Origin: Fagopyrum homotropicum | Taxonomy: Eukaryota > Streptophyta > Magnoliopsida > Caryophyllales > Polygonaceae | DNA: 64,000 bases | Assembly: GCA_033239125.1 (NCBI GenBank) | Contig: BSWB01000003.1 | Location: 35,479,001-35,543,000, forward strand | Direction of reading: 5' to 3' | Shown here: positions 52,888 through 63,666 of the stretch, in pieces | Layout: each line of letters opens with the position of its first letter | How positions within the stretch are numbered: position 1 is the first letter of the stretch | Made by a program: the position numbers and the translations under genes | Notes under the pieces: model-generated | Seen by the model: only the letters and a program-made list of their open reading frames with translations | What the model was told of the DNA's origin: nothing | Databases searched by the model: none

Positions 52888-53165
52888 TAGATGTGTCATT
52901 CACTTGCACACATTTCATTGTGATAAGTCGACTATGACATAGATGTGATCATTCACTGACACACATTTCATGGTAATAAGATGATTGTGACATAACTAAC
53001 ACACATTTCATTGTGGTAAGATGACAATGACATAGATTTAATCATTCACTAACACATAAACATGACATTGAAAAAAAGACTTCAAATTAAAAGAAACTTT
53101 GATCATTCACTAACACATAAACATGACATTGAAAAAGAGACTTCAAATTAAAAGAAACTTAAAAG
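52888..53165 (+). repeat. Degenerate tandem repeats inside PIF/Harbinger
   Basis: Three units of about 45-55 bp (ATTCACT.ACACACATTTCAT ... GACATAGAT), then two units of about 63 bp (GATCATTCACTAACACATAA ... TTAAAAGAAACTT). They lie between element C and ORF1. Confidence 0.75.
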
Positions 53166-53399
53166 AAGACTAATACCTATAGCAAACATCAAATTAAACT
53201 TAAGTAAATAATTAAAATCACTCTTTTGACTTCTTCAGTTTCTCCTTCAACTTGACTTAGAGCAATTACATGTAATCGTTAAGATTCATCAGTAGTTTCT
53301 CCTTTAGTTTATCTTCTCTTGGGGTCAGTGATGTCTTAGACAACAACACTTGTAACATATCAAATTTTCATTTCTGCTTCTCATCATCATTCTCACTCG

Positions 53400-54485
53400 T
53401 TAAAGTTGAAGATTTTCCTCCTCTAATTCCAATTGTCTTTGCCATCTCATTTCCTTATGCCTCTCAAACTCAGATTTCTCTTGTTTTAGAGTTATCTCAA
53501 AACCCCGTTGATTAGTGTAAGCCTTAATATGCTCACCCATTTTGTATAAATCTTCTGTTGCAATCCCTTTGCCTTTTCTCTTACCTTTGGCTTTCTTCAC
53601 ACCATCTGGACGACTTATACCTACATATACGAAGTTACCGCTAGCTTCGTCCCTACTTCTCTTGTCACTACCGCTGCTATATTCGAGATCATTTTCCGTC
53701 TTGTGTTCAGCATCAACTTTCCTCCTTTCTTCCTTATTCAAACCTCACCTCATGAACTTTCTCCACTTTTGATACTTGTTCACCATCTCCCAAGCACTCT
53801 GATATTTGAAATTCCTTGGTGCACCTTGGCAAGACCTTCAAAATATTTGATGGGCTTTTTTTATAACATCAGCTTCATTGTACCCACTTCCCGTAATTTG
53901 ACCAGCTTGTTCCAAAGCACCAGCCCAAATGAGTAAATCAACACTCATCCTTTTCCAATGAGTCGCCAACATGTTCTTATTCCGCTTCGAAATCTCATGT
54001 GGTCGATGTTGACGAGCTGTTTCATATGAGTGATGTATATCTCTCCAAAGATTAGCAAATTTCTTATCTTCGCCAATAATGGAATCTGTGCAGTTGGTAA
54101 AGTAGGCCTCAATTAGAGCTTCTTCTTCTTTGACAGACCAATCACGGTTGTTTGTTGCAACCGGAATTGGATGATTGTGATTGGCTAATGGAGGTGGCAA
54201 TGTTGATTCTAGAGGGATATGTTGTGTCTTCGGAACAATATCTTCTTCATCACTAATCGTCTGGCTATTGCTTCCTTGAAAAACTCGTGGAGAGTTCTCA
54301 AATTTTTGAGAGTTAGGGAAAAACATTTGGTAAGATGGTTGAGTCATTACTTGTGTCATTGGTTGTTGTGGCGGAAAAAATCCTCCTACATTTGCAAGAA
54401 ACTGAGAAAATTGAGGATGATTGATAAAAGAAGGATCGAAATCGTTGAAATTTATCGAGGGCCGATGAGGATTATTTGGATCCAT
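53400..54485 (-). pseudogene. PIF/Harbinger ORF1: Myb/SANT plus NAM-associated C-terminal protein, two premature stops
   Basis: From MDPNNPHRPS at 54485 the frame is continuous to stop 53400-53402, about 361 codons, except for two in-frame TGA codons (53838-53840 and 53745-53747). The N-terminal half is rich in Pro, Asn and Gln. The Myb/SANT region starts at NNRDWSVKEEEALIEAYF and continues through FANLWRDIHHSYE and MLATHWKRMS. The C-terminal part has FKYQSAWEMVNKYQKW, a Lys-rich nuclear-signal-like patch (KKAKGKRKGKG) and a Glu-rich coiled segment (RWQRQLELEEENLQL). In this family ORF1 binds element ends and helps bring the transposase to the nucleus. Only two nonsense changes separate it from an open frame. 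Confidence 0.85.
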
Positions 54486-54572
54486 ATTTTTCAGAAATTG
54501 AACAAAAGAACACAATTTTTTACGATTTTGAAGAAACGAATAAGAGAAATGAGGTTTTTTGAAGTGAGTCAA

Positions 54573-55019
54573 AATATGTCAAAATGGGTGTCTATATATA
54601 GAGGGGGGAAAATGAACGTTGGTATATTTTTTTAAAACTTTTTTTTTTATAAATATAACCGTTATAGTTTAACGGTTATATTATAATTACAAAAATCAAA
54701 ATACAAAATATAAAATCATACAAGAAAGAAATAGCCGTGCTTGTTTAGTTGTAGGTCCATTTCTTAAAAATTATACAAAAGCCGTAGAAAAGTAGAGGTA
54801 CACAAAAAATTTCAAACAAAATTTTTCTTGAAAAAGTGTGGATTTTTTCTGTGAAATTTCACTGATGGGATACAATTCAACCAAAAAAAAGTTTTTCATT
54901 CAAAATAAAATCACTGATGTAAGTGGTCTTATACCCCTTTAATTAAGTGATTTTAGAATTAGAAATTATTCCAAAATTAGTAGGGGTCTAGTATCAACGA
55001 TACAAAAAAGCCTTATTAG
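54573..55019. other. PIF 5' flank and probable right end
   Basis: AT-rich. AATCACTGATGTAAGTGGTC at 54908-54927 is the likely terminal sequence of the PIF element. No gene is seen. Confidence 0.45.
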
Positions 55020-55691
55020 GCCAATCTTATCTTATGAAAATTTTCCTAGATGACACTCCAACAAAAGAGAACCTTGAAAAACAAAAAGTTTTTGTCTTAA
55101 TGCATTGTGAGCTTTGTCAACACCTATAGAGAGTGTTAATGCCATAACAATGTGAGCTTTTTCATTATTAATTTTGATGCTTCTAGAAACTCGAATGACC
55201 AACGTGCCTTTGACTTTGTCATTCGAGATCATAGTGCAATAACACTTGATAAGAAAATGGGACAATGTGAAGCACAAGCTGTCATTTAAGCGGAAACTTA
55301 TGCTCTAAGAGAGACTCCAAAAGGCCATAAGTTTAGGATTTAACACCATGGAAATTGTAGGCGATAACCTTGTGCTCATTAACTCAATTAATTAGATTTG
55401 GAAATTGTCATCTAAAGCTGACAAGATCATTTTTGACGTCTCCATTTTGATTCAAGGGGTATACAAAGTTAGAGCTTTTTAGGAAAATCAACATTGTAGC
55501 AATAGACTCTCAGCTCTTGACCATAACTCGAATCCACATGAGGGAGCCTTCCGCGTGACGTTGAAGACTTCATCCGAAATTATGGTTTGGAACGAGCTCA
55601 TCCGGAAGGAAGCTTTAGACTGGAAAGTCTCCGGGAGATGATCCAAACTAATTTATTAACGTGCAGTATTTCAAAAAAAAAAAAAAAAAAA
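55020..55691 (+). mobile_element. LINE (L1-type) 3' fragment with RNase H domain and poly(A)
   Basis: The + strand reads, through several stops, as a plant LINE RNase H domain: INFDASRNSNDQRAF, FVIRDHSAITL, MGQCEAQAV, AETYALRE, then MEIVGDNLVLINSIN and SNRLSALDHNS. The motif D...E...D is visible. It ends in a run of 18 A (about 55674-55691), the expected target-primed insertion tail. It is 5'-truncated and inactive. The tail ends 13 bp beyond the stop codon of the aldo-keto reductase gene on the other strand, so it replaced or interrupted that gene's 3' UTR. Confidence 0.8.
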
Positions 55692-55704
55692 GTCTCGATG
55701 CATC

Positions 55705-57497
55705 TTATTCAGGTTTCCAGGAAGACAACGGTGGCGTCTCAGAGTTCTTGTACGTAGTGGAGGCATCAATGGACCTGTCGCCCTTGACAGCACCATCCGC
55801 CACTAGAGCTTCAAGCTCAGCCATCTCTTCAGGACTAAGTTTCACAGATAGGGCCCCGATATTCTGTTTCAGGTTTTCAATCTTTGTGGTCCCTGGAATC
55901 GGGAAAACGTCGTCTCCTTGGTGATGAACCCAGGCAAGTGCCAGCTGCGCAGGCGTGCATCCCTTGCTCGACGCAATTTCAGAAACTCGCTCGAATATGA
56001 GTTTGTTGTGCTCCAAATTCTCAGCCTGGAACCTCGGGTAATTCTACAAGAGATTCAAGGAAAGTCCATATTCAGGTTGAGCTTGCATCATGTCTATAGT
56101 ACGAGGATTAACAAACCTGTCGGAGATCTTCTTTTGGCATGTTCTGAAAAATAGAGGGACCATAAGAGAGGAAACCTCTGCCTAGAGGACTATATGCAAC
56201 AATGCCTATCCCAAGCTCCCTGATTAAGATACAATTTATTATTGTTCAATCAGTAAATGCCGATTTTTCCGTCTTAGTTTGCATTTTTGTAATAGCTATT
56301 TGCTTTACTTGCAAGTCGGGATTATGTCTTCCTCTACATCTCTTGTCCACAAGGACCATTCTAGCTGCACTGCTGTTATAGGGTGGACAGCGTGTGCCCT
56401 TCTGATGGTCGAAGCAGAAGCTTCAGATAGACCAATGTACTTAATCTTACCTTCTTCTACTAGTTTCTTCAGCTCGCCCATCTAAAAAGCCATTGCAAGT
56501 GCCAAAATGAATCAGTGATGGATCTCATTAGTTTGATAACTTCATACTAGTCACACTAATAAAAGCACTGCTGTTAACTAACAGCTGCAAGAACATGAAA
56601 ATACCTATATTTGCAAAGACAAAAAACAGAAGGATGAAACAAACCGTGATTTCAATTGGAACTGTGGTGTCAATTCTGTGCTGATAGTAAAGATCAATGC
56701 AATCGACGTCAAGACGCTTCAAGCTCACCTCACAAGCCGCCCTCACGTAGGCCGGATCACCCTTGAATTCCGCTTTACCCTGATTGTAAATGACCCCGAA
56801 TTTCGTAGCCAACTCAACCTTCTCCCTTTTCCCACCTTTCAGAGCCTAGATTTCATCACCAAATAAACCACCCATGAAAACCGATTAAAATTGAGAGAAA
56901 TCACACAGATCCAACATTTCTTTTTGGTAACATATTTGGATGGGCTTGATCGAGACCCAGATTCAAATAATTGCAGTTTGCAATTGACCATCACCCAAAT
57001 AAAAACATACAGACATAATAGCATATCAAACTACTTGGAATTCATCAGCAACCACTCTTGCTGAAATAAATCAACCAACACTCAAATGAAAATAGCTCAA
57101 TTTGTTCCTGACCCAGATGAAAATAGTCAAATCTATCAAGTGTAAAGCTTTACCCAATAAATAGAGTTGAAATTTCATCAGCCACATCAACAAGCACAAA
57201 AGGAATCAGTTGAAATTGAACAATACCCACATGAAAACAGATGAAATTTCGCATACCTAGAAAATAAACAGTAAAATCAAGTACCTTTCCGAGGAGAATT
57301 TCATTGGTGTGTGGACCGTACATATCAGAGGTATCAAGGAGGGTGATTCCATTGTCGATAGCATAGTATATAAGAGCGAGCATGTCTTCATCGGGCTTGG
57401 GCGGGCCGTAGAAGGCAGACATGCCCATGCAGCCTAGTCCTTGCGCTGAAACCTCCAACCCTTGAGAACCCAACTTCATCCTCCTAACTCCTGCCAT
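55705..57497 (-). CDS. NADPH-dependent aldo-keto reductase, copy 1 (AKR13/perakine reductase-like)
   Basis: Five exons on minus: 57285-57497, 56645-56845, 56309-56481, 56117-56219, 55705-56043; 1029 nt, 342 aa, all GT/AG with frame kept. The length fits plant soluble aldo-keto reductases of the auxin-induced PCNT115/perakine reductase type. Seen: N-terminal [20 protein letters not shown]; catalytic Asp and Tyr in [14 protein letters not shown]; Lys in ELATKFG; His in YYQHRID; strand motif [16 protein letters not shown]-binding [15 protein letters not shown] near the C-terminus. It reduces aldehydes or ketones with NADPH in the cytosol; the substrate cannot be told. All tetrad residues are present. 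Its duplicate lies 2.8 kb upstream of its start on the same strand. A LINE tail ends next to the stop codon and may alter polyadenylation. Confidence 0.95.
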
Positions 57498-57561
57498 TTT
57501 ACCTTTCTTAATTTGTCAGTCTGTGTGGTGTACTAATTTTAGGCTGTGGCCTTCTGCTCTA

Positions 57562-57570
57562 CTTATAAAG
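57562..57570 (-). promoter_or_regulatory. TATA box of aldo-keto reductase copy 1
   Basis: Minus-strand CTTTATAAG about 65 nt before the ATG. The flanking promoter sequence is conserved in copy 2 (GTGTGGTGTACT, TTTTAGGCTGTGGCC). Confidence 0.7.
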
Positions 57571-58128
57571 ATGCCCTAACAAGTCCTTTTTTTACATGGA
57601 AAAGAACTTCGATAATGGTGATTTGGTGACCCACCGCCGGCAGACCCGGCGGTCACCTCTCTTTGAGCTAAGCAGTGACATATATGTTATGTTCGAAATT
57701 CATTGAATAATTTTTAAATTTAACGTCCCTCGGATAATTCTTCACTGTTTATCTCAACTTTTAACCAAATTGCAATTTTAAACCACAACTTTATATAATA
57801 TCACACAATTTTATTATTTAAACCGACACAATTACTTTAATTTATAAACTTTACGTGCTATTCACTACCATAATTTACTAATTATGAATAATAATTTTTT
57901 TTATCTTTTCACAAGTATACCAGACTTAGTAATTAAATTTTTTTTGTAAAACAGTATTAACCATTACCTAGACATAAATTATTGTAATGGCTTTTGTATA
58001 TATAAAAAAATGTAATTTCTTTTTCCTAGACAAAATATACATTTTAGTGTAATTATTCGTAGACTATAACAAACTAATAATTTAACCAACAAAATAAACA
58101 TAACGAGTTAAGTAATAAATGGAGATTA
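57571..58128. other. AT-rich spacer with dispersed repeat copy 2
   Basis: 57986-58100 matches 39781-40468 without the hAT insertion. The rest is AT-rich with no gene. Confidence 0.7.
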
Positions 58129-58299
58129 AGTGTCCATTTGGTTGGAGCGGTGGAATGAAAACGGAGTGAAATCAGATAATGGTAAGGAAAGTAAAAGGAA
58201 ATGATCATATGTTAAAAGGTCTCTAACCAAACGTGGTTTTTGATTGATTCGGAATCATTTCGTTATCGGAAATGATTTCTAACGCTTCCAAACGAGCCC
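58129..58299. mobile_element. Tourist-like MITE (171 bp) with TTA duplication
   Basis: Flanked by TTA at 58126-58128 and 58300-58302. Ends AGTGTCCATTTGG and CCAAACGAGCCC are imperfect inverted repeats. TTA duplications fit PIF/Harbinger-type MITEs. Confidence 0.55.
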
Positions 58300-58300
58300 T

Positions 58301-58495
58301 TATAGGGCTACGAAGATAATCTAGTTGTTGTTTAATATAATTATATGGCTAAGTGATTAACTAATTCCACATATTGTTGTTTAAAATAGTAACAAAGTTT
58401 AGATAAGTCAAATCTACATGTTAAGGACTTTACCAATGTTTAAATATTAAAATACGAAAAATAAACACAAACTAGATTATCTTCTTAGCCCTATA
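58301..58495. mobile_element. MITE-like inverted-repeat element (195 bp)
   Basis: 25-bp terminal inverted repeats, 24 matching: TATAGGGCTACGAAGATAAT... at 58301-58325 and its complement at 58471-58495. The interior is AT-rich and non-coding. The superfamily is unknown; TATA at both outer ends may be part of the target site. Confidence 0.75.
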
Positions 58496-58657
58496 ATTAT
58501 ATTAAGTTTAATCAAATATTCACTTATTCATTATTTACTTACTTTTGAAATATGCATTATTTCATACTTAGAAAACAATTTGACGACTAACTAAAACAAA
58601 TTGCTACTGCATTATTATATTTAGTAACTCAAATGATATTTTAAACAAATTGGTATT

Positions 58658-59190
58658 GTTCAGGTAAGGCCCATACGGTAAGGCTGTACGGCCAGCTGTG
58701 CGGCTGACACGTGTCCCAATATATTTTTTTTCTTTCCGAAACGAATGAAAATGATGGTGCAAAACTTATAAGGGATAGTTCATAACTCATAAAAGTATAG
58801 TTCATGAATTATAATAGAATAGTTCATAATGCAAAACTTATAAAGGAATAGTTCATAACTTATAAAAGATAGTTCATAACATACAAACGATTAATTTATA
58901 AATAATTTGATATAATATATTAAAAAGTAATAGTTCATGAATTATAATAGAATAGTTCATAACATATAAACGATTAATTTATAAATAATTTGATATTATA
59001 TATTAAAAAGTAATAGTTCATGAATTATATGAGATTAGTTCAAAGTTTATAGGAGAATAGTGCATAACTCATGACATGGTAGTTCATTATAGTTAAAAAC
59101 ATCCACAACGTATTTTTTTTTAAAAATTTTTTTTGGGACACATGTCAGGCGGCCGCACAACCGTACCTGAATAATAGGTCGTACCTGAAC
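58658..59190. mobile_element. Foldback element with long inverted ends and internal tandem repeats (533 bp)
   Basis: The left end GTTCAGGTAAGGCC... and the right end (complement GTTCAGGTACGACC...) are inverted over about 70 bp with gaps, including TGTGCGGC and GACAYGTGTCCCAA. The middle (58770-59090) has repeated TAGTTCATAA / GATTAATTTATAAATAATTT units. No TSD was recognised. Confidence 0.75.
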
Positions 59191-60329
59191 AGCCCCCACA
59201 ATTAATGTTGACGTGGCACCCACAATTTTTCTCGGATTAAATCTATTACTAAATCAAGAATTAAGCCAATAAATCTTTTTTTTACTAAAACAACATCTAA
59301 AACAAAAATTTTTTAACTAATCTTTTAAAAAAATTAATCAAAAAAGTTAAGTATATCACGTTTTAGACTTCTGCGGTACGTTTTATCAAATTAAAAAAAT
59401 ATTAAAATCTAACAAAATCTACTTCTGCGGTACGTTTTATCAAATTAAAAAATATCAAAATCTTACAAAATCTACTAATTCCACAATTTACGTTGGCTGA
59501 TCATAAAACCTAAACTTCTCCCGTACGTTTTACTTCTCCTCCATGTTTTATCTCTCACGTTATATATATGTACCTCATCTTTTTTTCTGACTGTTTTTGT
59601 CTTCCAATATTGATCATATTTTTTCAGGGTTGTGATAATTTGAAGATCGGACTTTTAAAAGCTGATTCGTCTAAATTTTCAAGTTATCCCCTACGTTTTC
59701 AATCATCACACTCATTCTGCTAATGTTTATTCATTCCTTAATTTGTTTTCAATAACTGTTATTTCAACAACTTTGGTTTTCACAATTTCCTATTTATGAA
59801 AGTCTCTCCCCTTCCGCCTTTCGTCTCACTTCCTTACTCGCAGACAGATCTTTCGAGATCCGCCTGTGAAGATGCATCAATATTTAAAAATACCCGTACA
59901 ATGTGTGAGATATGAACTAGTAACATTGAAGATACGTGACAATAACTTTGATATTTCTTTATTTAAATTATCATTTAAAGTATAGGCTTTTATTTTGCGG
60001 TTATGCTCAATTATATATTGAAAAATAATTTTCTTGTGTAATTTGTTATTAATTTTAAAAATTATTTATTTCTTCCAATATGTAGGTATTTTTACACAAT
60101 TTTCTAGATATATTAAAGTATTAATTTACATGTGTTAAGTTAATTTAACTTGATTAAATTTATTTTATATTAATATTCAGCAAATAAAAGTAATAATAAA
60201 ATATCTTTTTATTTGACAACCCGGACAAAAGACTAGTTTACAACAAAACTCAATTATCATGCGATATGGGTCAAACACTATTATGCAGAAACTCTTCAAC
60301 TTCACAAACTCTCCAAGTCTCCATGCATC
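59191..60329. other. Spacer with a decayed Helitron-like 3' end
   Basis: 59892-59921 reads ACCCGTACAATGTGTGAGAT, then ATGAACTAG and T: a mutated form of the ACCCGTGCA...CTAG|T ends seen at 25138 and 39530. Another CTAGT with CAACCCGG before it is at 60226-60237. TTCTGCGGTACGTTTTATCA occurs twice (59369 and 59421). No gene is seen. Confidence 0.5.
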
Positions 60330-62383
60330 TTATTCAGGTTTCCAGGAAGACAACGGCGGCGTCTCAGAGTTCTTGAATGTACCGGAGGTACCATCGTACC
60401 TGTCACCCTTTACGGCATCATCGGCCACTAGAGCTTCAAGCTCAGCCCTTTCTTCAGGACTCAGTTTCACAGAAAGGGCCCCAATATTCTGTTTCAGGTT
60501 TTCTATCTTTGTGGTCCCTGGGATCGGGCAAACGTCGTCTCCTTGGTGATGAACCCAAGCAAGTGCCAGCTGTGCAGGCGTGCATCCCTTGTTCGATGCT
60601 ATTTCAGAAACTCGCTCGAATATGAGTTTGTTGTGCTCCAGATTTTCGGCTTGGAACCTCGGGAGATACTACAACAGATTCAAGCAAAATCCATATTCAG
60701 GTGAAGCTTGCATTATGTCTATAGTACCAGGATTGCAACATATAACATATGTTCTATCACATTACAGCAACTTCAAGACCAAACGAGCTGCTTAACAAAC
60801 CTGTCGGAAATCTTCTTTTGGCATGTTCTGAAAAATAGAGGGACCATAAGAGAGGAAACCTCTGCCTAGAGGACTATATGCAACAATTCCTATCCCAAGC
60901 TCCCTGATTAAGATACAATGTATTGTTCAATCAGTATATGCCGATTTCTGTCAGAGTTTGCATTTTTGGATAGCTATATGGTTTACCTGCAAGTCGGGAC
61001 TATGTCTTCCTCGACATCTCTTGTCCACAACGACCATTCCAGCTGCACTGCTGTTATAGGGTGGACAGCGTGTGCCCTTCTGATGGTCGAAGCTGAAGCT
61101 TCAGATAGACCAATGTACTTAATCTTACCTTCTTCAACTAGCTTCTTCAGCTCTCCCATCTGTAAAAAAACATTGCAAATGCCAAAATGAATCAGTGATT
61201 GATCTCATTGAACAGTATAGATACTAAATCATCCATAGTATAAGCAGATCACATGAAACCTTAAACTAAAGAAGTCTAATGAAGTTGGCATCACAGAAAA
61301 AGTTAAGAAAATCACTGGTTTACAGATAAATGGTTAAGATTTATAATAATCCATTTTGTTATAACTTTATTGAAGGGGACAAACACTAAAAACATTTCAA
61401 CGCAAGAGGCTATTTACCCAAATCATCCATATTGAAGGGGATAAGCACCAAGAACATGAAATCACCAATATTTGCAAAGACTAGTAGTGGGGACAATCAA
61501 ATAGAAGTTGTATAAGAATCACAAAAAAAGAGATAGAGGAACCTAACCGTGATTTCAATTGGAACTGTGGTGTCAATTCTGTGCTGATAGTAAAGATCAA
61601 TGCAATCGACGTCAAGACGTTTCAAGCTGGCCTCACAAGCCGCCCTCACGTAGGATGGATGACCCTTGATTTCTGCCTTACCTTCCTTGTAAAGGATCCC
61701 AAATTTCGTAGCCAACTCAACCTTCTCCCTCTTCCCACCTTTCAGAGCCTAAATTTCAATCACCAAATAAACCACCAATGAAAATTGGTTAAAACTGACA
61801 GAACTCAACCCCAGATCCAACATACTTGGATGGGCTTGATCAAGACCCAGATTCAAATAATTGCAGTTTGCAATTGACCAACATCCAAATGAGAACAGAC
61901 AGACATAATATCATATCAAAATAATTAGAATTCATCAGCAACCACTTTTTCTGTAATAAATCAACACCCAACTGAAAATAGCTAAATTTGTTCATGACCC
62001 AGATGAAAATAGTCAAAGCTATCAAGTACAAAGCTTTACCCAGTAAATACAGTCGAAATTTCGCCGGCGACATCAACACGCACAAAGGGAATCAGTTGAA
62101 ATTGAACAACACCCACATGAAAACAGCTGAAATTTCGCATACCCAGAAAATAAACAGTAAAATCAAGTACCTTTCCGAGGAGAATTTCGTTGGTGTGAGG
62201 ACCGTACATATCAGATGTATCAAGGAGGGTGATTCCACTGTCGATAGCATAGTGTATAAGAGCGATCATGTCCTCATCGGGTTTGGGCGGGCCGTAGAAG
62301 GCAGACATGCCCATGCAGCCTAGTCCTTGCGCAGAAACCTCCAAACCTTGAGAACCCAACTTTATCCTCCTAACTCCTGCCAT
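60330..62383 (-). CDS. NADPH-dependent aldo-keto reductase, copy 2 (tandem duplicate)
   Basis: Five exons on minus: 62171-62383, 61548-61748, 60987-61159, 60801-60903, 60330-60668; 1029 nt, 342 aa. Exon lengths (213, 201, 173, 103, 339) equal those of copy 1. The same catalytic set is present: [26 protein letters not shown], and NADP-site [12 protein letters not shown]. Differences from copy 1 include [13 protein letters not shown] changes in exon 2 and a variable segment near the C-terminus ([14 protein letters not shown] versus [14 protein letters not shown]). Intron 2 is longer here (388 versus 163 bp). Introns and promoter are also alike, so the duplication covered the whole gene. No frame break was seen. 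The reduction substrate is unknown. Confidence 0.95.
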
Positions 62384-62446
62384 TTTAGCTTTCTTAATTT
62401 TTCAGTCTGTGTGGTGTACTCATTTTAGGCTGTGGCCCTGTCTCTG

Positions 62447-62455
62447 CTTATAAAG
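62447..62455 (-). promoter_or_regulatory. TATA box of aldo-keto reductase copy 2
   Basis: Minus-strand CTTTATAAG about 65 nt before the ATG, at the same spacing as in copy 1. Confidence 0.7.
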
Positions 62456-63159
62456 AAGCCCTAGCAAAGTCTTCCTTTGAATAAAACTTTGATAATGAGA
62501 GGCGTGGGACAGTGATCGCTTGCCATTTGTTGGAGCATGACTGTTGTGACCATCGAGTGATTTTAGTCAATAGTGACCCACCGGCGGCGGCCACCTCTCA
62601 TTGAGCTTGAGCTAAGCAGTGACATATGTCTTTTGTTTTTAAGCCGTACGGACAACCAATTAAACCGGTTCACAATTTATTAACCAATTTGCGGCCTTTT
62701 TCTAGAAAACTATTTGGGTCGAATTTATGGGTGCTAGGTATTTACTGAGTTGGATTATTTTGAAAGTATACTAATCTAAATTATCTAATAATTCATGTTA
62801 TTTTCATATTTTGGATGATAAAAATTCATCAAATAATTCTAAAATTTAATGGGAAATAGTTCAACTAATATTAACCGTTATATTAAATTATTATGAACTA
62901 TATTGGGTCGTTGATTGACTTGATCTCGTGGCGTGGATTTTTTTACGAAATATAAAATATTATAATATATGGGATGATAATTTGTAAATTTGAAAATATG
63001 ATGTGACAATATTTTGTAATTTTATGAAGATGCGTATTTTTTTAGTTCAAAATTTATGTACAATATTTTTTTATTCTATTAGTTCAAATTATTAGTACTA
63101 ATGATTTACACATTTTAGTTCAATTAGTTCGTATTTTTGTTCTATCAATTCGAGTTGTT
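62456..63159. other. Promoter side of copy 2 and AT-rich spacer
   Basis: The first about 170 bp include GGTGACCCACCG-like sequence shared with the upstream region of copy 1 (57620-57680). The rest is AT-rich with no gene. Confidence 0.55.
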
Positions 63160-63167
63160 GTTTATGT

Positions 63168-63658
63168 TAGGGATGGTTTGAGACGAAATTGTGGTCAACC
63201 CAGTATAGTCTCGTCCTAACTATGGGACAAGATCGGGACTGACATTGAGTATTTTAGATTGAATCTCACCGGGTGCTATCCGGCTAGGATCGAGATAAGA
63301 TGGGTCCAACAATTAAAGTTTTCAAATATTCATAATAACGTATTACAATTTACCTTAAAGTTTTCAAATATCTATAATAAAATATATCTAAATGAATTTG
63401 GGTCATTTGTCAATTGTGATGGTTTGACCAACATGGTTGATTTTTTTAATTGCTTAGGAATTTTTTTTATATTTATTATTTTAAATTATGAACTTTATTA
63501 CACGGGACGGTACAGGCCTACCGGGATGAATAAGTTAAGGCCCACATCCCGTCCCAGATAGTTTTGGCAAGACGGGATTTATAATTTTGAATGAAATTCC
63601 GCCGGGATCGGGCCAAGATCGGACGGAACCGAGATTGACAGGATTTGTCTCCACTCTA
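63168..63658. mobile_element. hAT-like MITE (491 bp) with 8-bp TSD
   Basis: 8-bp duplication GTTTATGT at 63160-63167 and 63659-63666. Ends TAGGGATGG and (complement) TAGAGTGG. Both ends are rich in CGGGAT/CGGGAC motifs. The interior is AT-rich and encodes no transposase. Confidence 0.88.
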
Positions 63659-63666
63659 GTTTATGT

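Larger units (their letters stand above)
41495..54920 (-). mobile_element. Decayed PIF/Harbinger transposon, split by LTR element C
   Basis: It carries the two genes typical of plant PIF/Harbinger: a DDE transposase (41780-43106) and a Myb-like ORF1 (53400-54485), both on minus with ORF1 upstream. Element C (43214-52887) lies between them. The right end is probably near 54920, where minus-strand AAGACCACTTACATCAGTG follows TTAT/TAA sequence; the left end is uncertain. Both genes are broken. Confidence 0.7.
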
